From Edaphobacter paludis (GTDB lineage Bacteria; Acidobacteriota; Terriglobia; Terriglobales; Acidobacteriaceae): DNA of 64,000 bases. Below the pieces are notes generated by a model. It searched no databases, was not told the origin of the DNA, and worked only from the letters and a program-made list of their open reading frames with translations. Positions 8,151 to 16,579 of this stretch are shown here, one piece after another. Location of the stretch: the NCBI RefSeq assembly GCF_039993895.1, contig NZ_CP121194.1:558001-622000 (forward strand). The letters are read 5' to 3'. Both the position numbers and the translations under genes were made by a program. Position 1 is the stretch's first letter; each line of letters opens with the position of its first letter.

Positions 8151-8497
8151 GTTGAGGCTTCCTCTCGATAGGGCTCGATCTCTTCGGTGCCAAAAAAGAA
8201 GCGGTGGCCAGGTTGGCGCATCATGCCGAACTCGCGTCCGGGGTCGTCGTCGAGCACGACGGCAAACTGGATTCGGTCTTCGAAGTCCTGCTCGATGGCC
8301 TCGATGATGGCAACCTTGCCGGTGAGAGCGAGGTCCATGATGTCCGCGGACTTTTGCGGCCAGATGCGGATGCGATCGCCGACGCGGAGATCGACGCTGC
8401 CTTCGGCGGTCCACACCCGCACGGACTCTGGCGCTGCTTTCTCCTCCGCGAAGGGATTCCACTCTGCTATGAAGCCATCTGGTGAGTCGGGATTCAT
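8147..8497 (-). CDS. Conserved-looking 116-aa hydrogenase-locus protein
   Basis: A soluble 116-residue protein with no signal peptide or cysteines. It contains a small beta-rich core (SVRVWTAEGSVDLRVGDRIRIWP) and ends with an acidic tail. I do not recognise the family with certainty. Its position, overlapping by 4 nt both the 313-aa protein upstream and the protease downstream, means it is cotranscribed and coupled with hydrogenase maturation genes. A role as a dedicated chaperone for this hydrogenase type is inference. Confidence 0.75.
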   Translation of the reverse strand: MNPDSPDGFIAEWNPFAEEKAAPESVRVWTAEGSVDLRVGDRIRIWPQKSADIMDLALTGKVAIIEAIEQDFEDRIQFAVVLDDDPGREFGMMRQPGHRFFFGTEEIEPYREEAST

Positions 8498-9435
8498 GAG
8501 GTGCCTCCGCGGACCTCGCGCATTGGACGGATGATGCCATGGGTTTTCAGCATCTCTTCGCCGGTCAGGGCTTCGGTGCGCTCGAGGATGCGGCGGGCGC
8601 GAGGATCGCCATTGCGCACCTCCTCCTTTTCGGCGTCGGTCAGGGTAAGGACGCGGAGGGTAAGCATCTCGTCCATCTCGGTGCCGTCAAAGAAGTCGCC
8701 GGCGCTGTCGGGCGATGTTTTGGGATAGTCGTACATGATGATGGGGGAGAGAAGCAGGATGGAACGGTCAGGCTCTTCGCCGGCAAGAACGGGAAAGACG
8801 CCGATGTTGGTGCAGGCCTTGGCATCGGCACTATAGAGATCGGGTGGTTCGAGGAGCGAGATAAACTCTCCGTCTGTCAGGCCGATCAGGAGGTGTGCGG
8901 AGACGAGCGACTGGGACAACGCCTCGTCCCGGTGTGCATCGGTGCCGCTCGAAAGCGGGCTCGCGTTTTCGAGTTCGAGATGCAGCTTGCAGATGCCACC
9001 AGGCATGCTTTGGGCGCTGATCGTAAGGCTTGCCGCGAGGTCTGAGGTAGGGGTGATGTGTAGATTCAGGGGTGCGTCGAGGATATCGCCAAGACTCAAT
9101 CCGCAGTGGTCGGACGTGCGTTCGATGGCTTCATCCCAATCGAGCGATGGGTCAGCGAGGGTCTTCAGATCGTCCGAAGTTATTCGTGGCTGAGGCAGAA
9201 GCTGGAGGAAGCTGACTTTGATGTCAATCGACGCGTTGTGGCCGGGAACCAGGAGACACTCCGAGACTAGGCGGAAGGGTTCCTCGGGGTGTTGGGCTTC
9301 GGCGTAGATGCGGGGATAGAGAGTGCCGAAGTTCCAGCGCTGTCGATTTTTGATAGCAGTGGGGCGGTAGGGATAAAGAATGTATCCCTCGTAGAGCACG
9401 GCGGCAGCGATCTTTTCTACCGAGGCGAAGTTCAT
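8494..9435 (-). CDS. Unknown 313-aa hydrogenase-locus protein
   Basis: The ATG at 9435 is preceded by GAGGAGGT, and the start overlaps the DUF6084 stop by 4 nt. The N-terminus reads VEKIAAAVLYEGYILYPYRPTAIKNR followed by RWNFGTLYPRIY. The protein is soluble and has few cysteines; the C-terminal third (RARRILERTEALTGEEMLKTHG) is helical. I recall similar proteins beside actinobacterial and acidobacterial group 1h hydrogenases but cannot name a characterised one. The open frame upstream to 9651 runs into DUF6084 and is not coding. Confidence 0.8.
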   Translation of the reverse strand: MNFASVEKIAAAVLYEGYILYPYRPTAIKNRQRWNFGTLYPRIYAEAQHPEEPFRLVSECLLVPGHNASIDIKVSFLQLLPQPRITSDDLKTLADPSLDWDEAIERTSDHCGLSLGDILDAPLNLHITPTSDLAASLTISAQSMPGGICKLHLELENASPLSSGTDAHRDEALSQSLVSAHLLIGLTDGEFISLLEPPDLYSADAKACTNIGVFPVLAGEEPDRSILLLSPIIMYDYPKTSPDSAGDFFDGTEMDEMLTLRVLTLTDAEKEEVRNGDPRARRILERTEALTGEEMLKTHGIIRPMREVRGGTS

Positions 9436-10097
9436 CTCTGGACCTCCTCGGGGATCTCCGCTGAAGCATCTGCGGCGAGGGCTCTGGCTATGGCTTGTTC
9501 CCAGGTGGGGAGCCCATGGCGAACCTTGTAGTTGTACAACTGCTCGAAGGTGTCGCGGCGAAGACAGAGCCACGCGGAGTTGGGGTAGTGCATCTCCATC
9601 ATCTCTTTCCAGACGGATACAGGAAGACGATAGCTGGCCTCGCGGTCCCATGGAACCTGTGAGATCTGCAGCGCTCCGTCCAGACCCTCGTAGAAGAGTG
9701 TGCCGCTGAACATGACGGCGACTGGTATATCACCTGAATCGAGTGCGTGGAAGTACTTGGTCGCCGCGACATTGAAATCGAAGGTACAGGGAAGCTCGAG
9801 ATTGACGAGCACTTCGCCGGTGAAGCGCGGGATCGCGACGCTGGTGTTCATCCAGAGTAGCGGCTTGACGGTGCGGGCCCAGCGCTCTGGCGTTCCGAAC
9901 AGATCGAGCAGCTTCTCTTGTTCGTTGGGGACGTAGCGGCGCTTGGCGGGCTCGATCTGGACCTGGCAGCGTAGGGTAATCGCGTGGATCGCTTCGGCGG
10001 CAGGGAAGTTGGTGATACGCAGCTTGAGTGCGATCAACGGCATAGCCGCGTGGGGCACCGCTTCAGCACCTTCGATCTCGAAATGGAGCTCAGGCAT
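9432..10097 (-). CDS. DUF6084 family hydrogenase-associated protein
   Basis: 221 residues, soluble. The opening LHFEIEGAEAVPHAAMPLIALKLRITN and the RRYVPNEQEKLLDLFGTPERW segment match what I remember of DUF6084, a family found almost only in group 1h hydrogenase loci. The predicted beta-rich N-terminal half suggests a binding rather than catalytic protein. It overlaps its neighbours on both sides (8 nt with DUF5947, 4 nt with the 313-aa gene). Function is unknown. Confidence 0.8.
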   Translation of the reverse strand: MPELHFEIEGAEAVPHAAMPLIALKLRITNFPAAEAIHAITLRCQVQIEPAKRRYVPNEQEKLLDLFGTPERWARTVKPLLWMNTSVAIPRFTGEVLVNLELPCTFDFNVAATKYFHALDSGDIPVAVMFSGTLFYEGLDGALQISQVPWDREASYRLPVSVWKEMMEMHYPNSAWLCLRRDTFEQLYNYKVRHGLPTWEQAIARALAADASAEIPEEVQR

Positions 10098-10773
10098 GGA
10101 TTGGCTCCATCTGCTGGTTCGCGGGAGTTTCTCTTATTTCAGTGCTGCGGGCTTTCAGGCTCGCGAAGAACTCGTGGATGTGCTTCCAGACATCCACGCC
10201 ACCGGAGAGACCACGCCAATGCATACGGATGAGGCCGACGAGGTGGAAACACTCGTCGATTGGCACAATGTAGTACTCATGGGCTGTGCCCACACGATTG
10301 ACGAGCAAGGTCTCGACATCGGGCTCCATCTTCTGGAGAGAGAGATGCTGGGCCGCGATTTCGGTCCAGGATTCCAGGCTCAGCAACGATTCAATGGCTC
10401 CTGCTGGACTGGGATACATGGCCATCATCCTGCCGCTTGAGGTGGCGTAGTAGAAAAAAGCCAGATTGATAGGAATCATGAGAGATTCCCATTGCAGATT
10501 TGGCATTTCGAAGTCGGTGAGAGCGCGGATGCGGCGGGGGATTCGCAGATAGTGGGCTCCAGGCTGGCCGCAGAAGAGTACGGCACAACCATCGCAGGAG
10601 CAGGCGATCTCGCGTTTACGGGGATCGAGTAGATGCTGATGCACGGGTGCGAGCTCGGCGCTGCAAAGCTCGCAGCGTTCCGCCCCATCAGAGATAGGGC
10701 GTCGGCGAGCGACTTGCCTCAGAAACGACGGGACCGGAGTCCGTTCCTGTTCGGCTTCGGGGAGTTCGTTCAT
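10090..10773 (-). CDS. DUF5947 family hydrogenase-associated zinc-finger-like protein
   Basis: 227 residues. Near residue 35 it has CELC, and 25 residues later CSCDGCAVLFCG, a likely zinc or Fe-S binding site. The conserved YLRIPRRIRAL and WESLMIPINLAFF motifs follow. I assign it to DUF5947 from memory of these motifs in group 1h hydrogenase operons. It could be a redox or assembly factor for the small subunit; that is inference. The GGGAG ribosome-binding site supports the start at 10773. Confidence 0.8.
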   Translation of the reverse strand: MNELPEAEQERTPVPSFLRQVARRRPISDGAERCELCSAELAPVHQHLLDPRKREIACSCDGCAVLFCGQPGAHYLRIPRRIRALTDFEMPNLQWESLMIPINLAFFYYATSSGRMMAMYPSPAGAIESLLSLESWTEIAAQHLSLQKMEPDVETLLVNRVGTAHEYYIVPIDECFHLVGLIRMHWRGLSGGVDVWKHIHEFFASLKARSTEIRETPANQQMEPIHA

Positions 10774-10788
10774 GCTGGGCTCCCGAGG

Positions 10789-10968
10789 CTAGGCAGGTGG
10801 CAGGTGGGGCATCTTGGGATTGATGGGGCCACGCTGGCATAAGTTGATGCCGGTGGCGTCCTTCGCGAGGCGGGTGGGCCGTTGGGCGAGCGGTCTGCCG
10901 CGGCTCTCACCCTTGCGAATTCCGACGGCGTGGAATGAGGTATCGGGCTGTGCGTCCTGTTTGGCCAT
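10789..10968 (-). CDS. Small 59-aa hydrogenase-locus protein
   Basis: The ATG at 10968 has a strong AAGGAGAA ribosome-binding site. The gene lies 11 nt after the NifU-like gene and 15 nt before the DUF5947 gene, so it is a coupled operon member. The product is basic and Pro-rich, with the segment DATGINLCQRGPINPKMPHL before a PPA end and a single Cys. I recall similar C-terminal GPIxPxMP motifs in small proteins of this operon type, but know no function. Confidence 0.75.
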   Translation of the reverse strand: MAKQDAQPDTSFHAVGIRKGESRGRPLAQRPTRLAKDATGINLCQRGPINPKMPHLPPA

Positions 10969-10979
10969 AACGGTTCTCC

Positions 10980-11561
10980 TTACTTGATGGTTACGAGTTG
11001 GGGTCCACTCTGCGCTTCGGCTGCGGCGTTCTCGGAGACGATTTCTACGATGTCGGGCGCGACCTCGAAGAGTGCATCTTCGACTGCGTTCTTCAGCGTA
11101 ATGGAGGAGCTTGGACAGCTGCCGCAGGTTCCGTGAAGGCGCAGGTGGACGATGCCATCTCGAACGCCGGTGAGTTCGACATCGCCGCCATGAGATTTGA
11201 GATAAGGACGAGCTTTTTCAATGCCACGTAGCACACGCGTTTCGATGTCATCCGGGTGGAGGTTGTGCAGCAGGAGCATGCTGGATACCAGATCATTCTG
11301 CAATGCCTGTCCGAGGGCATGTTCGCCCGCCGGGGTTTGCATGAGCGAGTCGATGAGACGCTGCAATCCCGCACCATGCAATTCAACGACCGACTGCACA
11401 AGGTCGAGCGCAGTGGCCCGGATCTCCGGATCACCTGCGCTTTGGAGGCGGGCTGCCAGCTTTTCCACTCGTTCCGTCTGCAGGCGAAACTCGCCACGCT
11501 GCGGAGGCGCGATGCTGCCGACGACTTCAGGTTGGACATCGGTTTGGGGTGCAGCGGCCAT
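10980..11561 (-). CDS. NifU C-terminal-domain Fe-S protein (HhyE-like position)
   Basis: 193 residues. The N-terminal half is helical. The C-terminal half (from about residue 110) is a NifU-like domain with the [19 protein letters not shown] motif, whose two Cys bind an Fe-S cluster. The start shares one nt with the hhyL stop (TAATG). In mycobacteria an Fe-S protein encoded next to the group 1h structural genes (HhyE) is, as I recall, required for hydrogenase function; this gene occupies the same place. It may carry electrons to the quinone pool or deliver a cluster. Confidence 0.88.
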   Translation of the reverse strand: MAAAPQTDVQPEVVGSIAPPQRGEFRLQTERVEKLAARLQSAGDPEIRATALDLVQSVVELHGAGLQRLIDSLMQTPAGEHALGQALQNDLVSSMLLLHNLHPDDIETRVLRGIEKARPYLKSHGGDVELTGVRDGIVHLRLHGTCGSCPSSSITLKNAVEDALFEVAPDIVEIVSENAAAEAQSGPQLVTIK

Positions 11562-13365
11562 TATTCATGCCCCGCTACGCCAAACATGGGAGAGTGGCGC
11601 GTTTCAAGGATTTTGCCGTCACCGAGATACATGTGGACGCCGCAGGGCAGGCACGGATCGAAGCTGCGAACCGTGCGCATGATGTCGATTCCCTTGAACT
11701 TGTCTGGGCCGTTTTCCTCGAAGAGCGGCGTGTTCTGGACCGCGTCTTCGTAAGGTCCGGGAGTTCCATACATATCGCGGGGGTTGGCATTCCAGGGAGT
11801 AGGTGGGTACGGATGATAGTTGGCGATCTTGCCCTCGCGAATGACAACGTGGTGCGAGAGAACGCCGCGAACTGCCTCGTGAAAGCCGCAGCCGATGGCC
11901 TCTTCCGGCACTTTGAACTCGCTCCAGGTGGCGGTGCGGCCGGCATTCAACTCGGCGAGAGCTTTTTCGACGAAATGCAACGCGGTGGCGGCGGCGTAAG
12001 CCTGGAAGTAGGTGCGGGCGCGGTCGCGTTCGAGGGTGTTTGACCACTTAGGGATGTGCCACTCGAACTCGGTCTCGGGCAGCAGAGCGGTCTTGGGGAG
12101 GTTGATTTTTACGCTGTGACCGGTGGCCTGGACGTAGCCGATGTCTACGAGGCCAGATAGCGCGGTCGACCAGAGACGTGCGATGGGTCCACCGCCGGTA
12201 TCGAGAGCAAGGTGGTCACCGGTGCGCTGATCGAGCCAGCGCGGCGACATGACCCAGGTGTAGTTGCCTTTGAAGTCGCGCTTCTGCGGACGAGGAATAG
12301 TGGTCTGGTTCCAGGGGTGGCGCTTATCGATCGGGTTGCCGAGCGGGTCTTGTGCAACGAAGGTCTCCTGGCCCTGCCAGTCATCGTAATAGGAACTGCC
12401 GAGGAGTATCCGGATGTTGAGATTGATGTCAACGAGAGAGTTCGTGACCAGCTCACCGTCGACGACCACGCCGGGAGTGACGAACATCTTGCGGCCCCAT
12501 TCGGCCATGTTCTTGTACTCGTAGTCGCAATAGTCGGGATCGTTGTACGAACCCCAGCAGCCGAGCAGGATGCGGCGACGGCCGACTTCTTCGTATCCCG
12601 GGAGCGCGTCATAGAGAAAAAGTCGAAGAGATCGTCGTGCAGCGGTACGACCTTCTTCACGAACTCGACGTACTTCATCAGCCGCACGAGATAGTCCGTG
12701 AAAAGTTGAATCGTGGCTACCGTGCCCACTCCACCGGGATAGAGCGTCGACGGGTGGACGTGCCGTCCTTCCATCAGGCAGAACATCTCGCGGGTGAGGC
12801 GGCTCATGGCGAGCGTCTCGCGGTAGAAGGTGCCGGTGAATGGATTGAGCGCGGTCATGATGTCGGAGATCATGCGATAACCGTGCTTGTCGGCGTTCCG
12901 ACAAGGCGTGTGCTGAGCCTTCTCCCAGACGTTGGGATTGGTCTCCTTGACCATCTGTTCGCAGAAGTCGACCCCGACCAGATTGTCCTGAAAGATGTTG
13001 TGATCGAACATGTACTCAGCCGCTTCGCCAAGGTTTACGATCCATTCGGCGAGCGCGGGAGGGCGGACGCCAAACGCCATGTTCTGCGCGTAGCAGGCGC
13101 ATGTGGCGTGATTGTCTCCGCAGATGCCGCAGATACGGCTGGTGATGAAGTGGGCATCGCGCGGGTCTTTGCCCTTCATGAAGATGCTGTAGCCGCGAAA
13201 GATGGACGAGGTGCTGTGACACTCGGCCACGGTTTTGTTGGCGAAGTCGATCTTGGTGAAGATGCCAAGACTGCCGACGATGCGGGTGATGGGATCCCAG
13301 TTCATCTCGACGAGATTGCGCTGCTTCTCCTCAAGTTCAGGGACGGTATCGGGATACGTTGCCAT
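11561..13365 (-). pseudogene. hhyL: Group 1h [NiFe]-hydrogenase large subunit, frameshifted
   Basis: If restored the product is about 600 aa. The ATG at 13365 (AGAGGAT ribosome-binding site) opens an N-terminal half containing the L1 motif RICGICGDNHATC. At plus-strand 12614-12617 (gaga) the coding strand has TC duplicated, and the frame moves to another that carries YDALPGYEEVG, the rest of the protein and the L2 motif [10 protein letters not shown] 23-residue extension after L2 is the expected protease substrate. Removing two bases restores an uninterrupted hydrogenase. As written, the first frame yields 406 aa with a nonsense tail and no second pair of nickel ligands. It could be a real 2-nt insertion, a population variant or an assembly error. 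Confidence 0.93.
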
Positions 13366-13389
13366 GGCTTGATCCTCTTTTTCAAGTGG

Positions 13390-14451
13390 TTAGAAGGCGT
13401 TGGGCTGCTGCGGGCGATAGCCGGTGGTGAGCTCCGGGCGATTGTGGCGCCACTTCGGCTCTTTGTTGACCGTAGAATTAGTGATCCCGCGGAGCGCACG
13501 AATCATCCTTCCGTATCCGCTGACCAGCGTGGCTGAGAGCATCCCTCCGGGAGGTTCGTCCATAAAAGGCATGAACTTGTCGGGGAAGCCGGGCATCGTG
13601 CAGCCGATGCAGATGCCGCCGACATTGGGGCAGCCGCCGATACCGCGCATCCAGCCGCGTTTCGTGACATTGCAGTCGACGACTGGCCCCCAGCAGCCTA
13701 ATTTGACGAGGCATTTTGAGGAGCCGTATTCGGTGGCGAAGTCACCCTGCTCGTAGTAGGAGCCGCGATCGCAACCTTCGTGGACAGTCTTGCCGAAGAG
13801 CCAGGTCGGGCGAAGCTGCTTGTCGAGGGGAATCATCGGGGCGAGTCCGGCAACCTGGTAGAGCAGGTAGAGAACGGTCTCCATGAAATTGTCGGGTTGT
13901 ACCGGACAGCCAGGGACGTTGACGATCGGTAGACCTGCTTTGGAACGCCAGCCCCAGCCCAGGTAGTCCGCGAGTCCCATGGCTCCGGTTGGATTGCCGG
14001 CCATGGCATGAATACCGCCGTAGGTGGCGCAGGTGCCGGCGCCGATAACGGCCAGCGCCTTCGGGGCGAGGCGATCAATCCACTCGCAGGTCGTGATGGG
14101 CTGACCTGTGTCATGGTTTGTTCCCATGGCAGCCCAGTAGCCCTCTTTCTTAATCTTTTCGTTAGGGATGGAACCTTCGACGACAAGGACGAAGGGGTCG
14201 AGCAGACCCTTCTCGGCATCGTAGAAAAACTGCATGAATTCGTCGCCATTCTCGTACGCGAGTACCGGATTGTGGAGATGCACCGTCGGGAGCCCAGGAA
14301 TCGCGCCGAGGAGAACATCCTCGATGCTCGGCTGCTCGGCTGCTGTGACGGAGACGCTGTCACCGTCGCAACTGAGACCCGCGGTAATCCAAAGAATGTG
14401 AACATCGGATACGGGTGAAGGCCTGGTGATCTTGCTTACGGAGTCAGCCAT
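13390..14451 (-). CDS. hhyS: Group 1h [NiFe]-hydrogenase small subunit
   Basis: 353 residues, starting MADSVSKI with no Tat signal, as usual for the group 1h (actinobacterial-type) enzymes. LWITAGLSCDGDSVSV carries the first proximal-cluster Cys; the nearby Asp matches the type in which Asp replaces one Cys ligand, as known for the Ralstonia enzyme. GAGTCATYGGI, VPGCPVQP and the C-terminal CLVKLGCWGP and GGCPNVGGICIGCTMPGFPDKF supply the remaining ligands. With HhyL the family oxidises atmospheric H2 and feeds respiration. It lies 24 nt upstream of hhyL and is the first gene of its transcription unit. Confidence 0.95.
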   Translation of the reverse strand: MADSVSKITRPSPVSDVHILWITAGLSCDGDSVSVTAAEQPSIEDVLLGAIPGLPTVHLHNPVLAYENGDEFMQFFYDAEKGLLDPFVLVVEGSIPNEKIKKEGYWAAMGTNHDTGQPITTCEWIDRLAPKALAVIGAGTCATYGGIHAMAGNPTGAMGLADYLGWGWRSKAGLPIVNVPGCPVQPDNFMETVLYLLYQVAGLAPMIPLDKQLRPTWLFGKTVHEGCDRGSYYEQGDFATEYGSSKCLVKLGCWGPVVDCNVTKRGWMRGIGGCPNVGGICIGCTMPGFPDKFMPFMDEPPGGMLSATLVSGYGRMIRALRGITNSTVNKEPKWRHNRPELTTGYRPQQPNAF

Positions 14452-14804
14452 GGAGTTCTCCTTGAGACCAGCATCGTGACCTATTCCGCGAGCCCGCTCG
14501 CAGCCAAGGTCTGGGATATCTCGCGACCCGTAAGCCGGGGGCGGAAGAGTCGCAACATAAGAACTGTGATTTGAGATTCGTCGAAGCGGGATGGTAGAAA
14601 GCAGGACATGCCTGTCACCCTCGCGAAGCTGAGTGTGAGCCCTAACTTATAACCCTGCGACCTACGGCAGGAATCGAACGACAATGACAGTACGCCGGTC
14701 CAAGGGTGCTGTCAAACGCAACAAAGAAAATACTTTCGACGTTTTTTCGATGCAATCTCTAGGCCTTTTCAACGTCTATTCGCGATCTACCAATGTTTAT
14801 GAGC
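14452..14804 (-). promoter_or_regulatory. hhyS-hhyL promoter and leader
   Basis: On the minus strand TTGACA (14710-14715) and TACTGT (14687-14692) are separated by exactly 17 nt, a good sigma70-type promoter pointing at hhyS. Transcription would start near 14680, giving a leader of about 230 nt before the hhyS ATG. No ORF in the leader is convincing. The gap also separates hypE (stop 14805) from hhyS, so the structural genes can be expressed independently of the hypFCD-SIS-hypE genes. Confidence 0.65.
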
Positions 14805-15932
14805 TCAGCAGATGCGCGGAAGCTGCTCGCCGAACATTACGTCGAGGACACGCGTGCCGCCGATCTCAGTCTTCATCAATACCATGCCGGGATGGGCTTC
14901 GACGACCTCGCCGATGATGACGGCGTCCTGACCCAGGCGATGTTGCCGCATCTGTTCGAGGACGGCATCTGCCATCTCAGGGACGACAAGGGCAAGCAAC
15001 TTACCTTCGTTCGCGACATACAAAGGGTCGAGCCCTAGCACCTCGCACGCTCCCTTGACGGACTCGCGCACAGGAATGGTGCGTTCGTCCAGCAACATGC
15101 CGACGTTGGCGTGTTTGGCAATCTCATTGAGAGTGGTCGCGACGCCGCCGCGGGTAGGATCGCGCAATGTGTGAATGAAATCCTTTGCGGAAGAGGTGGT
15201 CGCAAGCATGGTGGCGACCAGGTCGTTGAGCGATGCGCAATCGCTCTCGATGGCGCTCTCAAATTCGAGCCCCTCGCGCTGACTCATGATCGTCATGCCA
15301 TGATCGCCGATATAGCCGCTGAGTATGATCTTGTCGCGGGGGTGAGCGCGATCGGCCGAGATGTTGCTATCGTGCTCGATTATGCCGATGCCGGTTGTCG
15401 TGATGAAGATCTGGTCTCCTTTGCCACGGTTGACCACCTTGGTGTCTCCGGTGACAAGTTCTACGCCAGCCTCGGCGGCGGCGGTCCGCATCGACTCGAC
15501 CACCCGGCGCAGATCGTCGACCGCAAGGCCTTCTTCGAGGATGAACGCGGCGGAGAGATACAACGGGCGCGCTCCGCTCATCGCGAGATCGTTCACCGTA
15601 CCGTGAATCGCCAGCCGGCCAATATCTCCGCCCGGAAAAAAGATTGGCGTGACCACGAAGGAGTCGGTAGCAAAAGCTAGTCGTGTGTTACCGATGGTGA
15701 CTACTGCTTGATCGTCAAGCTTATCGAGCGTGGGATTGCGAAAGGCCGGGAGGAAGATTTTATCGATCAGATCCGCAGTAAGCTTGCCGCCGCTGCCATG
15801 GCCCAGCACAATGTTGTTGTGGTCGAACACCGGAAGCGGACAAGACGCCGACAGAAGCGAGGCCGCACTATTTTCCTCACCATTCAGGTCCAAATCAACA
15901 CCGGTCTTCGAGACATTCCCGTCAGGCTTCAT
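14805..15932 (-). CDS. hypE: Hydrogenase maturation protein HypE
   Basis: 375 residues from the ATG at 15932 (AGGAGG ten nt upstream; a TTG at 15935 is possible). It has the PurM/AIR-synthase fold with the GHGSGGKLTADLIDKIFLP nucleotide-binding motif and the DDQAVV and ATDSFVV segments. It ends PRIC, the C-terminal Cys that HypF carbamoylates and HypE dehydrates to a thiocyanate, the source of the CN ligands. Its start shares one nt with the SIS gene stop (TGATG). Confidence 0.95.
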   Translation of the reverse strand: MKPDGNVSKTGVDLDLNGEENSAASLLSASCPLPVFDHNNIVLGHGSGGKLTADLIDKIFLPAFRNPTLDKLDDQAVVTIGNTRLAFATDSFVVTPIFFPGGDIGRLAIHGTVNDLAMSGARPLYLSAAFILEEGLAVDDLRRVVESMRTAAAEAGVELVTGDTKVVNRGKGDQIFITTTGIGIIEHDSNISADRAHPRDKIILSGYIGDHGMTIMSQREGLEFESAIESDCASLNDLVATMLATTSSAKDFIHTLRDPTRGGVATTLNEIAKHANVGMLLDERTIPVRESVKGACEVLGLDPLYVANEGKLLALVVPEMADAVLEQMRQHRLGQDAVIIGEVVEAHPGMVLMKTEIGGTRVLDVMFGEQLPRIC

Positions 15933-16579
15933 CAAATCACATCCTCCTCACCCATCGAGACGTGGATCAGGTCCCACAGTATGTGAAGCAGCGTAACGTG
16001 TGACTCCTGAATGCGATGCGTGCTGTAGCTCGGTACTGTAAAGCAATACTCAGCTGCTCCTGCAAGCCGTCCGCCATCCTTACCAGAAAAGGCGATCGTC
16101 AGCATGTCCTTGCGTTTCGCTGCCTCCAGCGCATAGATCAGATTCGGTGAGTTGCCGCTGGTCGAGATCGCCAGCGCCATGTCTCCTGGTTTGCCATGCA
16201 GTTCAATCTGGTCCACAAAGATTCGCGCATAATCTTTGTCGTTCGCAATCGCAGTCAGCACAGCCATCTGACTGACCAGATCGAACGCCGGCAGAGCTCG
16301 TCGTTTTTCGATAATCGGATGAATGAACTCCACGGCAATGTGCTGCGCATCGCACGCACTCCCGCCATTTCCCATTACCCAAAGCTGATGTCCTTGCTCG
16401 AATCGCGCGGCCATCTTGGCGCTCAATTCACCAATCAACTCCGCGTACGTCTCAAAAAACTTCTCCTTCACCTCGATGGACTCTTTGCATTTATGCATCA
16501 CCATGCCGCGCCAGTCATGCTTCTGCGCCACTGCTGCTGGCGTACCGTCATTGCTCCTCGAAGCTATCCCCTCGCTCAT
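15932..16579 (-). CDS. SIS-domain (GmhA/phosphoheptose isomerase-like) protein
   Basis: 215 residues from the ATG at 16579, which overlaps the hypD stop (ATGA). The SIS domain spans about residues 50-205, with [16 protein letters not shown] and the phosphosugar-binding loop [18 protein letters not shown], and ends with [15 protein letters not shown]. By similarity it is a sedoheptulose-7-phosphate isomerase relative. It is locked between hypD and hypE by overlaps at both ends. I recall the same placement in actinobacterial hydrogenase loci, but no established role in cofactor assembly, so its job is open. Confidence 0.88.
   Translation of the reverse strand: MSEGIASRSNDGTPAAVAQKHDWRGMVMHKCKESIEVKEKFFETYAELIGELSAKMAARFEQGHQLWVMGNGGSACDAQHIAVEFIHPIIEKRRALPAFDLVSQMAVLTAIANDKDYARIFVDQIELHGKPGDMALAISTSGNSPNLIYALEAAKRKDMLTIAFSGKDGGRLAGAAEYCFTVPSYSTHRIQESHVTLLHILWDLIHVSMGEEDVI

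Noticed and set aside
8151-8540. N-terminal extension of the hydrogenase protease frame to 8540
   Set aside because: The extension is an Arg/Ser-rich shadow of the 116-aa gene; the family start GTILIAGIGN and its ribosome-binding site are at 8150.
12605-12630. Programmed -1 frameshift in hhyL
   Set aside because: The site reads C TTT TTC, which does not allow perfect re-pairing of both tRNAs, no pseudoknot was evident, and other hydrogenase large subunits are not known to be frameshifted. An extra dinucleotide explains it more simply.
14640-14700. TTCGATTCCTGCC on the minus strand resembling a tRNA T-arm
   Set aside because: The 5' side of the stem does not pair, no acceptor strand or CCA follows, and the segment overlaps the hhyS promoter.
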